Positions 15,340 to 23,498 are shown, counted from the stretch's first letter. The stretch is 64,000 nt of DNA from Microbispora amethystogenes (GCF_016863015.1 NZ_BOOB01000009.1:1-64000), one strand, 5' to 3'. Notes: generated by a model not told the origin, from the letters alone. Numbers and translations are program-made.

Positions 15340-16439
15340 GCACGGCCGCGGCCGAGGTGCTCCAGGCGCCGCCCGTCGAGCTGCGGCCCAGCGACCCGGC
15401 CGAGCCGGGCATCAGGCGCCGTCGCCGGGGGCGCGGGTTCAGCTACATCTGGGCCTCCGGCCGGCCCGTGCGCGACCGCGCCGCGCTGCTCCGGATCAGG
15501 GCCCTCGCGATACCGCCGGCCTGGACCGACGTCTGGATCTGCGCCCGTCCGGACGGCCACCTGCAGGCGGTGGGGACCGACTCCGCCGGCCGGCGGCAGT
15601 ACCGCTACCACGACGAGTGGCGCAGGCAGCAGGACGAGGCCAAGTTCGACCACGTGCTGGAGATCGCCGAGCGGCTCCCCGAGTTCCGGGAACGGGTCGC
15701 GCGGGACCTGCGCGGCGAGGGGCTGGGCCGCGAACGGGTGCTGGCCACGGCCGCCCGGATGCTCGACATCGGCTTCTTCCGGGTCGGCGGCGAGGAGTAC
15801 ACCGACTCCTACGGCCTGGCCACGCTCAAGACCTCGCACGTGAAGTGCGGAGACGGCAGGGTCGTGTGCCGCTATCTCGCCAAGGGCCGCAAGGAGCGGG
15901 AACAGGTGCTCGACGACGCCGAGGTCTGCGGGGTCCTGACCGCGCTGTCGAAGGGACACCGTGGCGAACTGCTGCGCTACCGGGCCGGCGAGACGGGCGG
16001 TGAGGCGGGCGGGGGAGCCTGGGTCGACGTGCGCAGCGCCGACATCAACGCCTATCTCAAGGACGCCTTCGGCACCGACGTGTCGGCCAAGGACTTCCGC
16101 ACCTGGCACGCCACCGTGCTCGCGGCCGTGGGGCTCGCCGTCTCCCGGCCGGTGCGCAGCGGCGCCGGTCGCAAGCGCGCGGTGTCCAGGGTCATGAAGG
16201 AGGTGTCGGAGTATCTCGGCAACACCCCGTCGGTGTGCCGCGCCTCCTACGTGGACCCGCGTCTCGTCGCGCTGTACGAGAGGGGCCGGACCATCCCGCT
16301 CGAACGGCTGGCCGAGGACGCCGAAGGCGGGCTCGCCACCCACGGACCGGTCGAGCGGGCCGTCATCGAGCTCCTGCGCAAGGCGCCGTCCCGGCGGTCG
16401 GCCCGGCGCCGGCGCCGTACGGGCCGCCGGGCCGCCTGA
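15336..16439 (+). CDS. DNA topoisomerase IB (poxvirus-like)
   Basis: A 367-residue type IB topoisomerase that relaxes supercoils through a 3'-phosphotyrosine link. Seen: RGRGFSYIWASGRPVRD at the N-terminus, IPPAWTDVWICARPDGHLQA, the RYHDEWR segment, the catalytic core with TLKTSHVKC and K-D-F-R-T-W-H-A, and the active-site Tyr in CRASYVDPRLVALYERG. Many actinomycetes carry one such enzyme. Its coupling (ATGA) to a heptosyltransferase-like gene is striking, because no functional link is known; it may be only co-expression. The Arg-rich tail could aid DNA binding. Confidence 0.93.
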   Translation: MSTAAAEVLQAPPVELRPSDPAEPGIRRRRRGRGFSYIWASGRPVRDRAALLRIRALAIPPAWTDVWICARPDGHLQAVGTDSAGRRQYRYHDEWRRQQDEAKFDHVLEIAERLPEFRERVARDLRGEGLGRERVLATAARMLDIGFFRVGGEEYTDSYGLATLKTSHVKCGDGRVVCRYLAKGRKEREQVLDDAEVCGVLTALSKGHRGELLRYRAGETGGEAGGGAWVDVRSADINAYLKDAFGTDVSAKDFRTWHATVLAAVGLAVSRPVRSGAGRKRAVSRVMKEVSEYLGNTPSVCRASYVDPRLVALYERGRTIPLERLAEDAEGGLATHGPVERAVIELLRKAPSRRSARRRRRTGRRAA

Positions 16440-16511
16440 TCGCCGGTCACTTCGCGGAGCGGCCTCGGACAGGGCCGCCTCGACAGGGCCGCCTCCACCG
16501 TTCTGTTCGGG

Positions 16512-16541
16512 GCCGCCTCGCACGTCGTCGGGCGAGGCGGC
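16512..16541. terminator. Bidirectional hairpin between convergent genes
   Basis: GCCGCCTCGC at 16512-16521 pairs with GCGAGGCGGC at 16532-16541 around a 10-nt loop. Three further GGGCCGCCTC-type direct repeats precede it (16470-16515). It sits between the topoisomerase stop and the stop of the minus-strand GT9 gene. Confidence 0.55.
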
Positions 16542-16560
16542 ACGTCGAGCGGGGCGGCGG

Positions 16561-17475
16561 TCAGCGGACCCCCGCCCCGAGGGCTCGTACGGCGGCGTCG
16601 ATGACCTGGCCGGCCGAGATCACGCCGGCGTCGCCGGATTCATGCAGCACCGGGTGCCGGCGGCCGTCCGGAGGCGACACCAGCACCGAGGGCGTCCGGT
16701 AGGCCGCGGCGAGCCGCGTCAGCGCGACGTCGCCGCTGATCACCAGCCGGGCCCCGGCGACCAGGGCGCACAGCTGCCGCAGCGACGTGCGGCCCGCCAG
16801 CACGATCTGCGGCGGCAGCACCGCCCGGGTCGCCACGAGCAGCGCCATCGGCCGCTCGCGCAGGCTCCCCGTGATGACGACGGGCAGGCCGTCCTCCGAC
16901 AGTCGCCGCGCCACCGTGGCGAAGCGCTCCGCGGGCCAGCGCAGCGACGTGCCGCCCGCTCCCGGATGGATCACGACGGCCCCCGGCGCCGGGCTGGCCG
17001 TCAGCGGCGTGGGCAGGGTCGTGTCCTCCGGGTCGGCCGGCACGCCGTACCACCGCAGCAGACGGCACCAGCGCAGCACCTCGTGCTCGCCCGGTTGCCA
17101 CCACGGCCCCCTGACCCAGGGCACGTCCCGGTTCGCGTACGCCCACAGGCGGTCGACGCCCCTGCCCTCGTGCCGCAGGTTCAGCAGGACGCGGTGACTG
17201 CGCGGTCCCCGGCCGTGCAGGTTCACGGCGAGGTCGGGCAGGAGCGGGGGATGCGCGGCGTCCTCCTCGCCCGGCCCGGGCCACGTCAGCGGCGCGAGCC
17301 CGCGGGCGGGCAGGATGCGGTCCACGGCGCCGGTGAGCGCCGCCAGCTCGCTCAGCTCCGGCGGGCAGGCGAGGACGACCCGCAGCCCGTGCCGGCGCAG
17401 GGCGCGCAGCGCCGGCACCACGCTGAGCAGACCTTCGATCCCGTCCGAGCGCAGCACGAGGGCCGTGGACGTCAC
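16561..17475 (-). CDS. Second GT9 glycosyltransferase
   Basis: 304 residues of the same GT9 fold as the gene at 14290 but more diverged. TALVLRSDGIEGLLSVVPALRALRR opens the protein; VIHPGAGGTSLRWPAERF and LVISGDVALTRLAAAYRTPSVLV form the donor side, with the usual S-N-D-T-G reduced to S-G-D-V-A. It may use a different donor or have weak activity. GTG start with GGAGGTGAG six bases upstream. It follows the GT4 gene by 27 bases in one operon. Confidence 0.82.
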   Translation of the reverse strand: MTSTALVLRSDGIEGLLSVVPALRALRRHGLRVVLACPPELSELAALTGAVDRILPARGLAPLTWPGPGEEDAAHPPLLPDLAVNLHGRGPRSHRVLLNLRHEGRGVDRLWAYANRDVPWVRGPWWQPGEHEVLRWCRLLRWYGVPADPEDTTLPTPLTASPAPGAVVIHPGAGGTSLRWPAERFATVARRLSEDGLPVVITGSLRERPMALLVATRAVLPPQIVLAGRTSLRQLCALVAGARLVISGDVALTRLAAAYRTPSVLVSPPDGRRHPVLHESGDAGVISAGQVIDAAVRALGAGVR

Positions 17476-17502
17476 CGGCTCACCTCCGGGGGGCGACGCG
17501 GC

Positions 17503-18711
17503 TCACGACGCGCTCCGGTCGAGGTGACGGGCGGGCAGCACCTGGTCGTAGGCGGCCAGCGTCTCTCCGGCGATCCGGCTCCAGTTGTACCTGGCCCGGG
17601 CGCGGTCCGCCCCGGCGATGCCGTACGCCGTGCGCCGCACCGGGTCGTCGATCAGCCGGCGCAGCGCCCTGGCCAGCACGGTGGGGCGGCGGGGCGGCAC
17701 GAGGACGCCGGTCACGTTGTTGACGACGGTCTCCCGCTGCCCGCCGACGGCCGAGGCGACGACCGGGACGCCGCAGGCCATGGCCTCCAGCGCCACCATG
17801 CCGAACGGCTCGTACCACGGGACGGACACGACCGCGGTGGCCGAGCGCATCAGCGCGGGAAGCTTCTCCCGCTCGACCCGGCCGAGGAAGCGGACCCGGT
17901 CGGAGACCCCCGCCTGGGCGGCGAGCCAGCGCAGCCGGGTGACCTCGGGGTCGCGGTGCAGTTCGGCCGCCGGCGGGCCGCCCGCGACGACCAGTTCGGC
18001 GTCCCTGAGGTACTGCAGGGCGAGGATCGTCGTCTCCACACCCTTGCGCGGCACCAGCCTGCCCACCGACAGCAGGCGCGGGCGGCCCGGCCGCTCCAGC
18101 GGCCGCACGTGGGGGTTGAAGGCGGTCACGTCGACGCCGCAGGGGACCACCCGGGCGGTCCGGCGCGGCACCCGCAGGCGGATCAGCTCGTCCACCTCGT
18201 CGCCGCAGGTCGCGATGACGGCGTCCACGCGCCGCCCGATCTCGGCCTCCGCTTCCACGCGGTCGCGCGGGCTCGTGTCGGCGGGGCCCTGGTGGCGCCG
18301 CTTGACGCTGCCGAGCGCGTGGTAGGTGTGCACGACGGGGATCCGCAGCTTCTCCGCCGCCGCGAGCGCGGCGAGGCCGCTCATCCAGAAGTGGCTGTGC
18401 ACGACGTCGGGCCGGTCGAACAGCCACCGGTCGTGCAGCCATTTTCCGAAGTGGGGAACCCACGGAAGGATCTCGTCCTTCGGGAGCTCGGAGGCGGGGC
18501 CGGCGGGAACGTGGACGACGTCCACACCGGGGGCGAAGGCGACGGTCTCCGCGAGGTCCTCGCGGTCCCTGCGCGTGTAGACGGTGACCTCGTGGCCGGC
18601 TCGGGCGAGCTCGCGGGCGAGCGCGGCGACGTGCACGTTCTGGCCGCCCGCGTCGACCCCGCCGAGCGTGGCGAGTGGGCTGGCATGCTCCGAGACCATG
18701 GCGATCTTCAC
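17503..18711 (-). CDS. GT4 glycosyltransferase
   Basis: 402-residue GT-B retaining glycosyltransferase. N-terminal KIAMVSEHASPLATLGGVDAGGQN is the typical opening; the donor side has LLSVGRLVPRKG and WYEPFGMVALEAMACGVPVVAS, the E-x7-E region. I chose GTG at 18711 over ATG at 18726 because GGAGGA lies seven bases before it and the protein then begins MKIAMVSEHA like its relatives. Together with the two GT9 genes and the HldE-like gene it probably assembles a surface glycan or glycolipid. Confidence 0.9.
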   Translation of the reverse strand: MKIAMVSEHASPLATLGGVDAGGQNVHVAALARELARAGHEVTVYTRRDREDLAETVAFAPGVDVVHVPAGPASELPKDEILPWVPHFGKWLHDRWLFDRPDVVHSHFWMSGLAALAAAEKLRIPVVHTYHALGSVKRRHQGPADTSPRDRVEAEAEIGRRVDAVIATCGDEVDELIRLRVPRRTARVVPCGVDVTAFNPHVRPLERPGRPRLLSVGRLVPRKGVETTILALQYLRDAELVVAGGPPAAELHRDPEVTRLRWLAAQAGVSDRVRFLGRVEREKLPALMRSATAVVSVPWYEPFGMVALEAMACGVPVVASAVGGQRETVVNNVTGVLVPPRRPTVLARALRRLIDDPVRRTAYGIAGADRARARYNWSRIAGETLAAYDQVLPARHLDRSAS

Positions 18712-19208
18712 TGGGGGTTCCTCCATGAGCGGCAGTGGCGGGTACCCGGCTCGGGAGTCAAGGAGTCCAGGTGAACGGGCCCGGCGACCGGCGGCGCGTC
18801 AGGAAGCGGTCGCGTACGGCGGGCCCTTGCGGGCGAGGGGCGGAGGGCGGGCCCTGGGCCCGTGAGCGGCAGAGCGCACGCTGGATGTGCGGCGCCGGGG
18901 GCGGCCGTCAGGAAGGCCGCGGCGTGGGAGCCGTCGGAGAGGCGGGGGAGCCAGGTGCCGACACCGATGTGTTCCGTGCCCGCGGCGGTTCTTTCAGGGC
19001 GGGGGGAAGACGGGTCGCACGGTCCCAAGACGGTCCTCCAACATGGCATGCTCACGCCAAGGAGGTACCTGCGTCTTAGGCACCAGGAATATCGACAACC
19101 ATAACCCCTCGGGGGCCCGCCAAACCAGTGCTTGCGCCGAGGAAGGCCAGTGGGTTTCGCCGGAGGAGGCCAGGGCAGCGCTCATCTAAAAGGCTTAGGG
19201 GGTCGGAA
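18712..19208. other. Long divergent intergenic region
   Basis: 497 bases between the GT4 operon and the BON gene. Open frames exist on both strands but have no recognisable content. The right part has a ribosome-site-like AAGGAGGTACC near 19060 that leads to no supported gene, then an AT-richer patch with ATAACC and CCCCTCGGGGG. Probably promoters and leaders. Confidence 0.45.
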
Positions 19209-19454
19209 ATGGAGACGCCGCACTACGTCGCGGCCCGCGTGCAGCGGGCTCTCGCGGAGGACGAACGGACCACCGAGCTGGGCATCCGGGTCGACGTCCG
19301 GGGAGAGCAGGTCTACCTGCGCGGGCAGGTGTCCTGCGACGAGCGGCGGCACCAGATCGAGAACGTCGCCCGCGAAGCGGCTCCGGGCCTGCACGTCCAC
19401 AACGAGATCACTCTGGTGGAGGTGCGGGAGCCGGGAGAGGAGGAACACCTGTGA
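19209..19454 (+). CDS. BON-domain protein
   Basis: 81 residues forming a single BON domain: VAARVQRALAEDERT, then GIRVDVRGEQVYLRGQVSC and a central helix, ending LHVHNEITLVEV. The conserved Gly-x-V-x-L-x-G core is present. BON domains bind membranes or small ligands and are common in stress proteins. No signal peptide, so it is cytoplasmic. AGGGGG before the ATG. The stop overlaps the next gene's GTG by four bases, so the two are coupled. Confidence 0.85.
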   Translation: METPHYVAARVQRALAEDERTTELGIRVDVRGEQVYLRGQVSCDERRHQIENVAREAAPGLHVHNEITLVEVREPGEEEHL

Positions 19455-20179
19455 GGGAGTTGCGCATCGCCGCCGTGGCGGACATCCACCTGGGCGAGGA
19501 CCTGCGCGGCCACTACCGCAAGAAGATCGAGGGCATCGAGCGCCGGGCCGACGTGCTGCTCGTGGGGGGCGACCTCACCAGGCACGGCACGATCGCCGAG
19601 GGCCGGGTCGTCGCGGAGGAGCTGAGCGGCCTGCCGATTCCGGTCGTCGCCGTGCTCGGCAACCACGACTACCACTCCGACCACAACCAGGAGATCGTCG
19701 ACGTCCTGCGGGACGCGGGCATCACCGTGCTGGACGACGAGGGCGCCGTCGTCCCCGTCGACGGCGTACGGCTGGGCGTCGCCGGCGGCAAGGGCTTCGG
19801 CGGCGGCTTCGCCGGGAAGTGCGCCAGCGAGTTCGGGGAGCCGGAGACGAAGGCGTTCGTCCGGCACACCAAGGACATCGCCGAGAGATGGCGGCGGGCG
19901 CTGAAGGAGCTGGACGCCGACCACAAGATCGTGCTCAGCCACTACTCCCCGGTCAAGGACACACTGATGGGCGAGCCTCCGGAGATCTATCCGTTCCTCG
20001 GCAGCTACATGCTGGCCGAGGCGGCGGACGCGGAGGGCGCCGACCTGTTCATCCACGGGCACGCGCACGCGGGCACGGAGAAGGGCGTCACCCCGGGAGG
20101 CATCCGGGTGCGCAACGTCGCCCTGCCGGTCATCAAGCACGCCTACACCGTCTACTGCCTCAACGGCGACGACTGCTGA
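19451..20179 (+). CDS. Metallophosphoesterase
   Basis: 242-residue calcineurin-like phosphoesterase using two metals. All motifs are visible: A-D-I-H with Asp11 and His13, GGDLTR, L-G-N-H-D-Y, LSHYSPV and HGHAH near the end. It probably cleaves a phosphate mono- or diester in the cytoplasm; the true substrate is unknown. GTG start overlaps the BON stop (GTGA). A very strong 21-bp hairpin follows. Confidence 0.9.
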   Translation: MRELRIAAVADIHLGEDLRGHYRKKIEGIERRADVLLVGGDLTRHGTIAEGRVVAEELSGLPIPVVAVLGNHDYHSDHNQEIVDVLRDAGITVLDDEGAVVPVDGVRLGVAGGKGFGGGFAGKCASEFGEPETKAFVRHTKDIAERWRRALKELDADHKIVLSHYSPVKDTLMGEPPEIYPFLGSYMLAEAADAEGADLFIHGHAHAGTEKGVTPGGIRVRNVALPVIKHAYTVYCLNGDDC

Positions 20180-20238
20180 GCGGCCGCCGCCGAGTCACCG
20201 CCGGGCGAGTGGACGGCGGGCCCGGCGGACGTCCGCCG

Positions 20239-20284
20239 GACACGGAACGGCGACCGGTTTCGCAACCGGTCGCCGTTCCGTGTC
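20239..20284 (+). terminator. 21-bp perfect terminator hairpin
   Basis: GACACGGAACGGCGACCGGTT at 20239-20259 pairs perfectly with 20264-20284 around the loop TCGC. It ends the BON-phosphoesterase operon and lies ahead of the convergent small gene. It is the longest perfect stem I found here. Confidence 0.8.
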
Positions 20285-20316
20285 AGGTCGAATACGCCAG
20301 ATCAGGGTGTACGCGG

Positions 20317-20466
20317 CTAGGGATTGAAGATGCTGACACCCCCGGGGCCGATGAGGAACCCGAGGACGATGAGGACGATCCCCCAGAGGATGTCCCGACG
20401 GGCCAGGATGACGTAGATCCCGGCGATGACCAGTACCACGGCGATGATCCAAAGCAGAGTAGCCAT
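20317..20466 (-). CDS. Tiny membrane protein with GPGG motif
   Basis: 49 residues: MATLLWIIAVVLVIAGIYVIL is one membrane helix, R-R-D is a turn, then a second helix ILWGIVLIVLGFLIG leads into GPGGVSIFNP. This helical hairpin with a C-terminal GPGG is widespread in actinomycetes and has no known function. GGAGGG is four to six bases before the ATG. Convergent with the phosphoesterase gene. Confidence 0.75.
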   Translation of the reverse strand: MATLLWIIAVVLVIAGIYVILARRDILWGIVLIVLGFLIGPGGVSIFNP

Positions 20467-20586
20467 GGCCCTCCACTGCCCTCGCGAGGGGGCACGTAAC
20501 ATCATCCAGTCCTGGGCCCCATTGAATTTGCGGCCATAGCGCACATTGTTACGTTTGCTTGACCTGATTCGGGCATGTGGTGATAA

Positions 20587-21206
20587 ATGACCACTTTCGG
20601 ATATTTTCTGTCGAGTGAGGAACACGATCCCAAGGAGCTCGTACGGCAGGCGAAAATGGCCGAGGAGGCCGGTTTCGAGGCCCTGTGGATCTCCGACCAC
20701 TATCACCCCTGGCTGGACGAGCAGGGGGAGAGCTCATTCGTGTGGTCCGTCATCGGGGCCGTCTCGCAGGCCACCTCACTGCCGGTGACGACCGCGGTCA
20801 CCTGCCCGATCACCCGCATCCATCCGCCGGCGAGGCGCTCAACGAGCACATCCTCGGCGACCAGTGGCCCCCGGCCGAGGAACGGCAGCGGATGCTGGAG
20901 GAGGCCGTCGACGTCATCCGGGAGCTGTGGACGGGTGAGCTGGTGACGTACCACGGGGAAGCGGGGCAGGAACGGAACTTGCGGGTTCGAAAGCCTGTGG
21001 AGACCAGGTAAAACCACTTCGGTGGCACAGGTCGCTGAAGCGGGAAGCAACAGAAGTGCCGCGCCCGCGGCACAGACTGAATCTCTGGCATTCCATGCCG
21101 GGGAGCGCGTCAAATCTCGGGCTTCGGGCCTAAGTCGGTCGAGCTCGCCGGCCGGCTGGGCGACGGATACATCCGCACCGCTCGGGCGGGCGACATGATG
21201 GGCTGA
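20587..21206 (+). pseudogene. F420-dependent LLM-class oxidoreductase, shredded
   Basis: Pieces of one luciferase-like (F420-dependent) oxidoreductase lie in order in different frames. 20587-20825 encodes the start, MTTFGYFLSSEEHDPKELV to TCPITRIHPP. From about 20825 the frame shifts to EALNEHILGDQW and RELWTGELVTYHGE; the intervening stretch of roughly 30-40 residues is deleted. From 21118 the ending SGFGPKSVELAGRLGDGYI appears, then a premature stop at 21204. Between the last two pieces lies an IS605-type fragment. The family is normally about 310-330 residues. Non-functional. Confidence 0.85.
20969..21113 (+). mobile_element. IS605-type right-end fragment with TnpB C-terminal remnant
   Basis: Inserted in the oxidoreductase pseudogene. 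One frame reads GSKACGDQVKPLR and LKREATEVPR, which resembles the variable tail of actinobacterial TnpB. It is followed by a terminal hairpin GGCA-ttcca-TGCC (21087-21099) and GGGGAGCGCGTCAA, the usual look of an IS605-family right end. Oxidoreductase coding sense resumes just after GTCAA. No tnpA or nuclease core remains. In TnpB systems this region also encodes the guide RNA scaffold. Confidence 0.6.
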
Positions 21207-21283
21207 AGGACGGGCGGTAGGCCGCCCGTACGACGTGGAGCGCGACCGCGGCGGACCGCCGGCCGCGCTCCATCAGCCCGTCT

Positions 21284-21775
21284 TCAGGCGTCGTTCCTGA
21301 CCAGGCGCAGCGACAGCAGCGGCTGGACGAACCACAGCCAGGCGCAGAGCAGCGCCACTCCCGTCCCGACCACCGCGGCGGGCCAGGCGCTGGTCAGCGC
21401 GTCCACGACCAGAGCGGTGGCGCAGGCCATGGCGACGGCCAGGGACAGCGCCCCGGCCACGCCCAGCCGGTTGGCGCGGCGCAGCAGCAGTTCCTTGAGC
21501 CCCGACCGGAACAGGATGCGGTGCTGGGTCGCCGGAGCGATCGTGCAGATCGATGCGAAGGCCGCGCTGATGACGGCGATGTAGAACAACCAGTTCCCGG
21601 TCGTGTCGATCTTGTTGAAACCGGAGGAGAACGGCAGCGTCAGCAGGAACGCGAACAGCACCTGCACGCCCGTCGCGGCGACCCGGAGACCCTGCAGCAG
21701 CTCGCCGAGCTCGCGGTCGACCCGCTCCTTCGGGCTTTCGTCGGCGTTCTCCAGCGGTTCGAGCACTTCGCTCAT
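21284..21775 (-). CDS. DUF6328-family membrane protein
   Basis: 163 residues. An acidic N-terminus (EPLENADESPKERVDRELGELLQGLRV) precedes four membrane helices in two pairs: about 38-58, 62-80, 100-122 and 126-146. ATQHRILFR lies in the central loop. This is the layout of a common actinobacterial family of unknown function. The start codon is preceded by CCCCCGGAGGATT on the minus strand, so the ribosome site borders the repeat hairpins at 21794. Confidence 0.8.
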   Translation of the reverse strand: MSEVLEPLENADESPKERVDRELGELLQGLRVAATGVQVLFAFLLTLPFSSGFNKIDTTGNWLFYIAVISAAFASICTIAPATQHRILFRSGLKELLLRRANRLGVAGALSLAVAMACATALVVDALTSAWPAAVVGTGVALLCAWLWFVQPLLSLRLVRNDA

Positions 21776-21793
21776 CAGAATCCTCCGGGGGAA

Positions 21794-21849
21794 CCCCTGC
21801 CTTCAGGCGGGGGAGGATTGGATGGAGTCCCCACCCTTCAGGGAGGGGA
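21794..21849. repeat. Two tandem IS605-end-like TTCA hairpins
   Basis: 21794-21813 is CCCCTGCC-ttca-GGCGGGGG followed by AGGATTGGATGG. 21828-21849 is TCCCCACCC-ttca-GGGAGGGGA followed by GGATGTCAG. Both have the look of an IS200/IS605 right end: a C-rich stem, a TTCA loop, then GGAGGAT(GTCA). No transposase gene adjoins them. They lie between two same-strand genes and would also be transcribed. They may be solo ends, REP-like elements or remnants of guide-RNA scaffolds. Confidence 0.6.
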
Positions 21850-21854
21850 GGATG

Positions 21855-22355
21855 TCAGTCGGCGGCTTTCATGAGCCGGACGTAGGCGAACTGGAGCCAG
21901 TCGGAGATCGCCACGGCCGCCATGGTCGCGCCCGCGAGCCGGGTCAGCCGGGGAAAGAACACCGTGCCCGCGGCGTAGCCGGTCGCCACCCACTGGGACA
22001 GGCAGAACGGGCAGGTCAGCAGCTCGCCCACGGCGTGCTGCAGCCCGTGGCCGCGGACCTTCTCGCTCAGCTCGGCCGGGCCGGAGACGCCCTCGTAGCG
22101 GGTGAAGGGGGCGCGTATCGGGCTGGTCACCGGGTCTTTGGCCAGTGTCCGTGAGAGCCGGTGCGTGAACAGCCCCATAAGCGCGAGGTCCATCGGGCTG
22201 ATCTTCTCGGGCGGCTTCCGGCCGGTCAGCCTGGCCGTGGCCAGCAACGCGGAAACGGCCCCGCCGTACACCGCGAGAACCCGTGTGTACGAGGAGAGCG
22301 GACGGTTCTCCCCGCCCTCGTAGGCGCGCTTGATCTCCTGCAGGGTCTCGGTCAT
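21855..22355 (-). CDS. DUF1360-family membrane protein
   Basis: 166 residues. Features of the family: YGGAVSALLAT helix, PMDLALMGLFTHRLSRTLAKDPVTSPIRAPFT, then ELLTCPFCLSQWVATGYAAG with the C-x-x-C pair and a second helical pair. The TCPFC segment is the hallmark. Related proteins occur in Bacillus sporulation loci, but the biochemical role is unknown. Divergent from the nucleotidyltransferase at 22411. Confidence 0.82.
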   Translation of the reverse strand: MTETLQEIKRAYEGGENRPLSSYTRVLAVYGGAVSALLATARLTGRKPPEKISPMDLALMGLFTHRLSRTLAKDPVTSPIRAPFTRYEGVSGPAELSEKVRGHGLQHAVGELLTCPFCLSQWVATGYAAGTVFFPRLTRLAGATMAAVAISDWLQFAYVRLMKAAD

Positions 22356-22410
22356 GAGCGCGCCCTACCCCCGATTGTTTGCGGCGAACATTGCTGGGCA
22401 AGCGACGTGA

Positions 22411-23007
22411 GTGGGTAGTCACAGTCACGAAGTCACCGACGCGATTCTCGAAACGCTCAAGCGCGCCGGCTCCGGGCTCAAGGAGGCCGGGGTGCGTTTC
22501 GCCCTGGCCGGGGGCTGCGCCGGGTACGCGAGGGGCGCCGCGCCATCGTTGCACGACGTCGACTTCGCTCTGCTGGAGGAAGACGTCCCGCTCGCGCTGA
22601 AGACCCTGGAGAGCCTGGGTTTCCGGACCGCGAGACCACCGGAGGACTGGCTGGTCAAGGCGTTCGACGAGGAGGGTGTGCTCGTCGATCTGATCTTCTC
22701 GCTCGCCGAACGGCCCGTCACCGAGGCCATGCTGGCCCGGGCCGAGCCGATCAACGTCGCCGCGCTGAGCCTTCCCGTCCTCGAAGCCACCGACCTGGTG
22801 ATCTCCTGGATCATGCCGCTGTCCGAGCACGCCTGCGACTACGGCTCGCTGCTGCCGATGGTCCGGGCGATGCGCGAACAGGTGGACTGGGACAGGGTCG
22901 CGTCGGTCGTGGCCCCGTCGCCGTACGCCTCGACGTTCGTCACGCTGCTGGAGAAACTGCGCATCGTCGCACCTACGAATCCGACATCCGACACCACCTG
23001 GCCATGA
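22411..23007 (+). CDS. Nucleotidyltransferase-fold protein
   Basis: 198 residues of the minimal nucleotidyltransferase superfamily. GGCAGYARGAAPSLHDVDFAL (about 34-54) supplies the Gly-Gly turn and the Asp-x-Asp metal pair, and VLVDLIFSL the third Asp. Relatives include antibiotic-modifying and RNA/protein-modifying enzymes, and unpaired antitoxin-like proteins. No HEPN partner is adjacent, so I give no specific role. GTG start at 22411 with a poor ribosome site; another GTG is four bases upstream in a different frame. Confidence 0.75.
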   Translation: MGSHSHEVTDAILETLKRAGSGLKEAGVRFALAGGCAGYARGAAPSLHDVDFALLEEDVPLALKTLESLGFRTARPPEDWLVKAFDEEGVLVDLIFSLAERPVTEAMLARAEPINVAALSLPVLEATDLVISWIMPLSEHACDYGSLLPMVRAMREQVDWDRVASVVAPSPYASTFVTLLEKLRIVAPTNPTSDTTWP

Positions 23008-23074
23008 AGTCGGCCGTACCGATCTGACGTGCGGGTCCGCCCGGCCAGGCGGAGGGGCCGGGCGCACACGTGGT

Positions 23075-23105
23075 GAGGGGCCACGCCGTAGCGGCGCGGC
23101 CCCTC
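23075..23105. terminator. Bidirectional terminator
   Basis: GAGGGGCC-a-CGCCG at 23075-23088 pairs with CGGCG-c-GGCCCCTC at 23092-23105, a 13-bp stem with one internal mismatch. It lies between the convergent nucleotidyltransferase and PRC-barrel genes. Confidence 0.65.
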
Positions 23106-23135
23106 ATTCCGTGACGCGGTCACTCGGTCATGCCG

Positions 23136-23498
23136 TCACAGGGTCTCGCTGTGGGGGAAGCGCCCGTAGTAGTCGGCCAGGCGGTCCCGGTACTCGGGCT
23201 GCATCACCGCCGCCTCGTCGTACTCCGGTGCGTTCTTGATCTCCTGCTTGGTCCTGCTGACGAAGACCTTGCGATCCTCGCGGTCGATGCTCTTCACCAC
23301 GCTCGCGGGGAGCATGACCTTCTTGCCGAAGATCCAGGGGCCCGTGTCGACGACGATGTAGCTTTGGCCGGCCTCGTAGGTGGCCTCGTCCACGGACCCG
23401 ATCTTGCCGTCCACGGCCTGGACGTCGTACCCGACGATGTCCATCTGCCCTCCGGTGCCGTAAACGGTGTCGGGATACGACCAGAGATCCGGTGTCAT
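23136..23498 (-). CDS. PRC-barrel domain protein
   Basis: 120 residues. The first 75 form the barrel: DIVGYDVQAVDGKIGSVDEAT, SYIVVDTGPWIFGKKVMLPAS, and VVKSIDREDRKVFVSRTKQEIKNAPEY. The C-terminus EYRDRLADYYGRF is a short helix seen in many actinobacterial copies. PRC barrels act as small binding modules in photosynthesis and stress proteins. I chose ATG at 23498 because GGGAGAC lies six bases upstream; a longer frame starts at 23522. Confidence 0.87.
   Translation of the reverse strand: MTPDLWSYPDTVYGTGGQMDIVGYDVQAVDGKIGSVDEATYEAGQSYIVVDTGPWIFGKKVMLPASVVKSIDREDRKVFVSRTKQEIKNAPEYDEAAVMQPEYRDRLADYYGRFPHSETL

Noticed and set aside
18735-19079. 114-codon open frame before the BON gene
   Set aside because: Composition-driven; Gly/Arg-rich without any recognisable motif, and no matching ribosome site.
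20195-20476. 93-codon minus-strand ORF overlapping the GPGG membrane protein
   Set aside because: It is out of frame with the recognisable helical hairpin protein at 20317-20466 and runs through the terminator stem.
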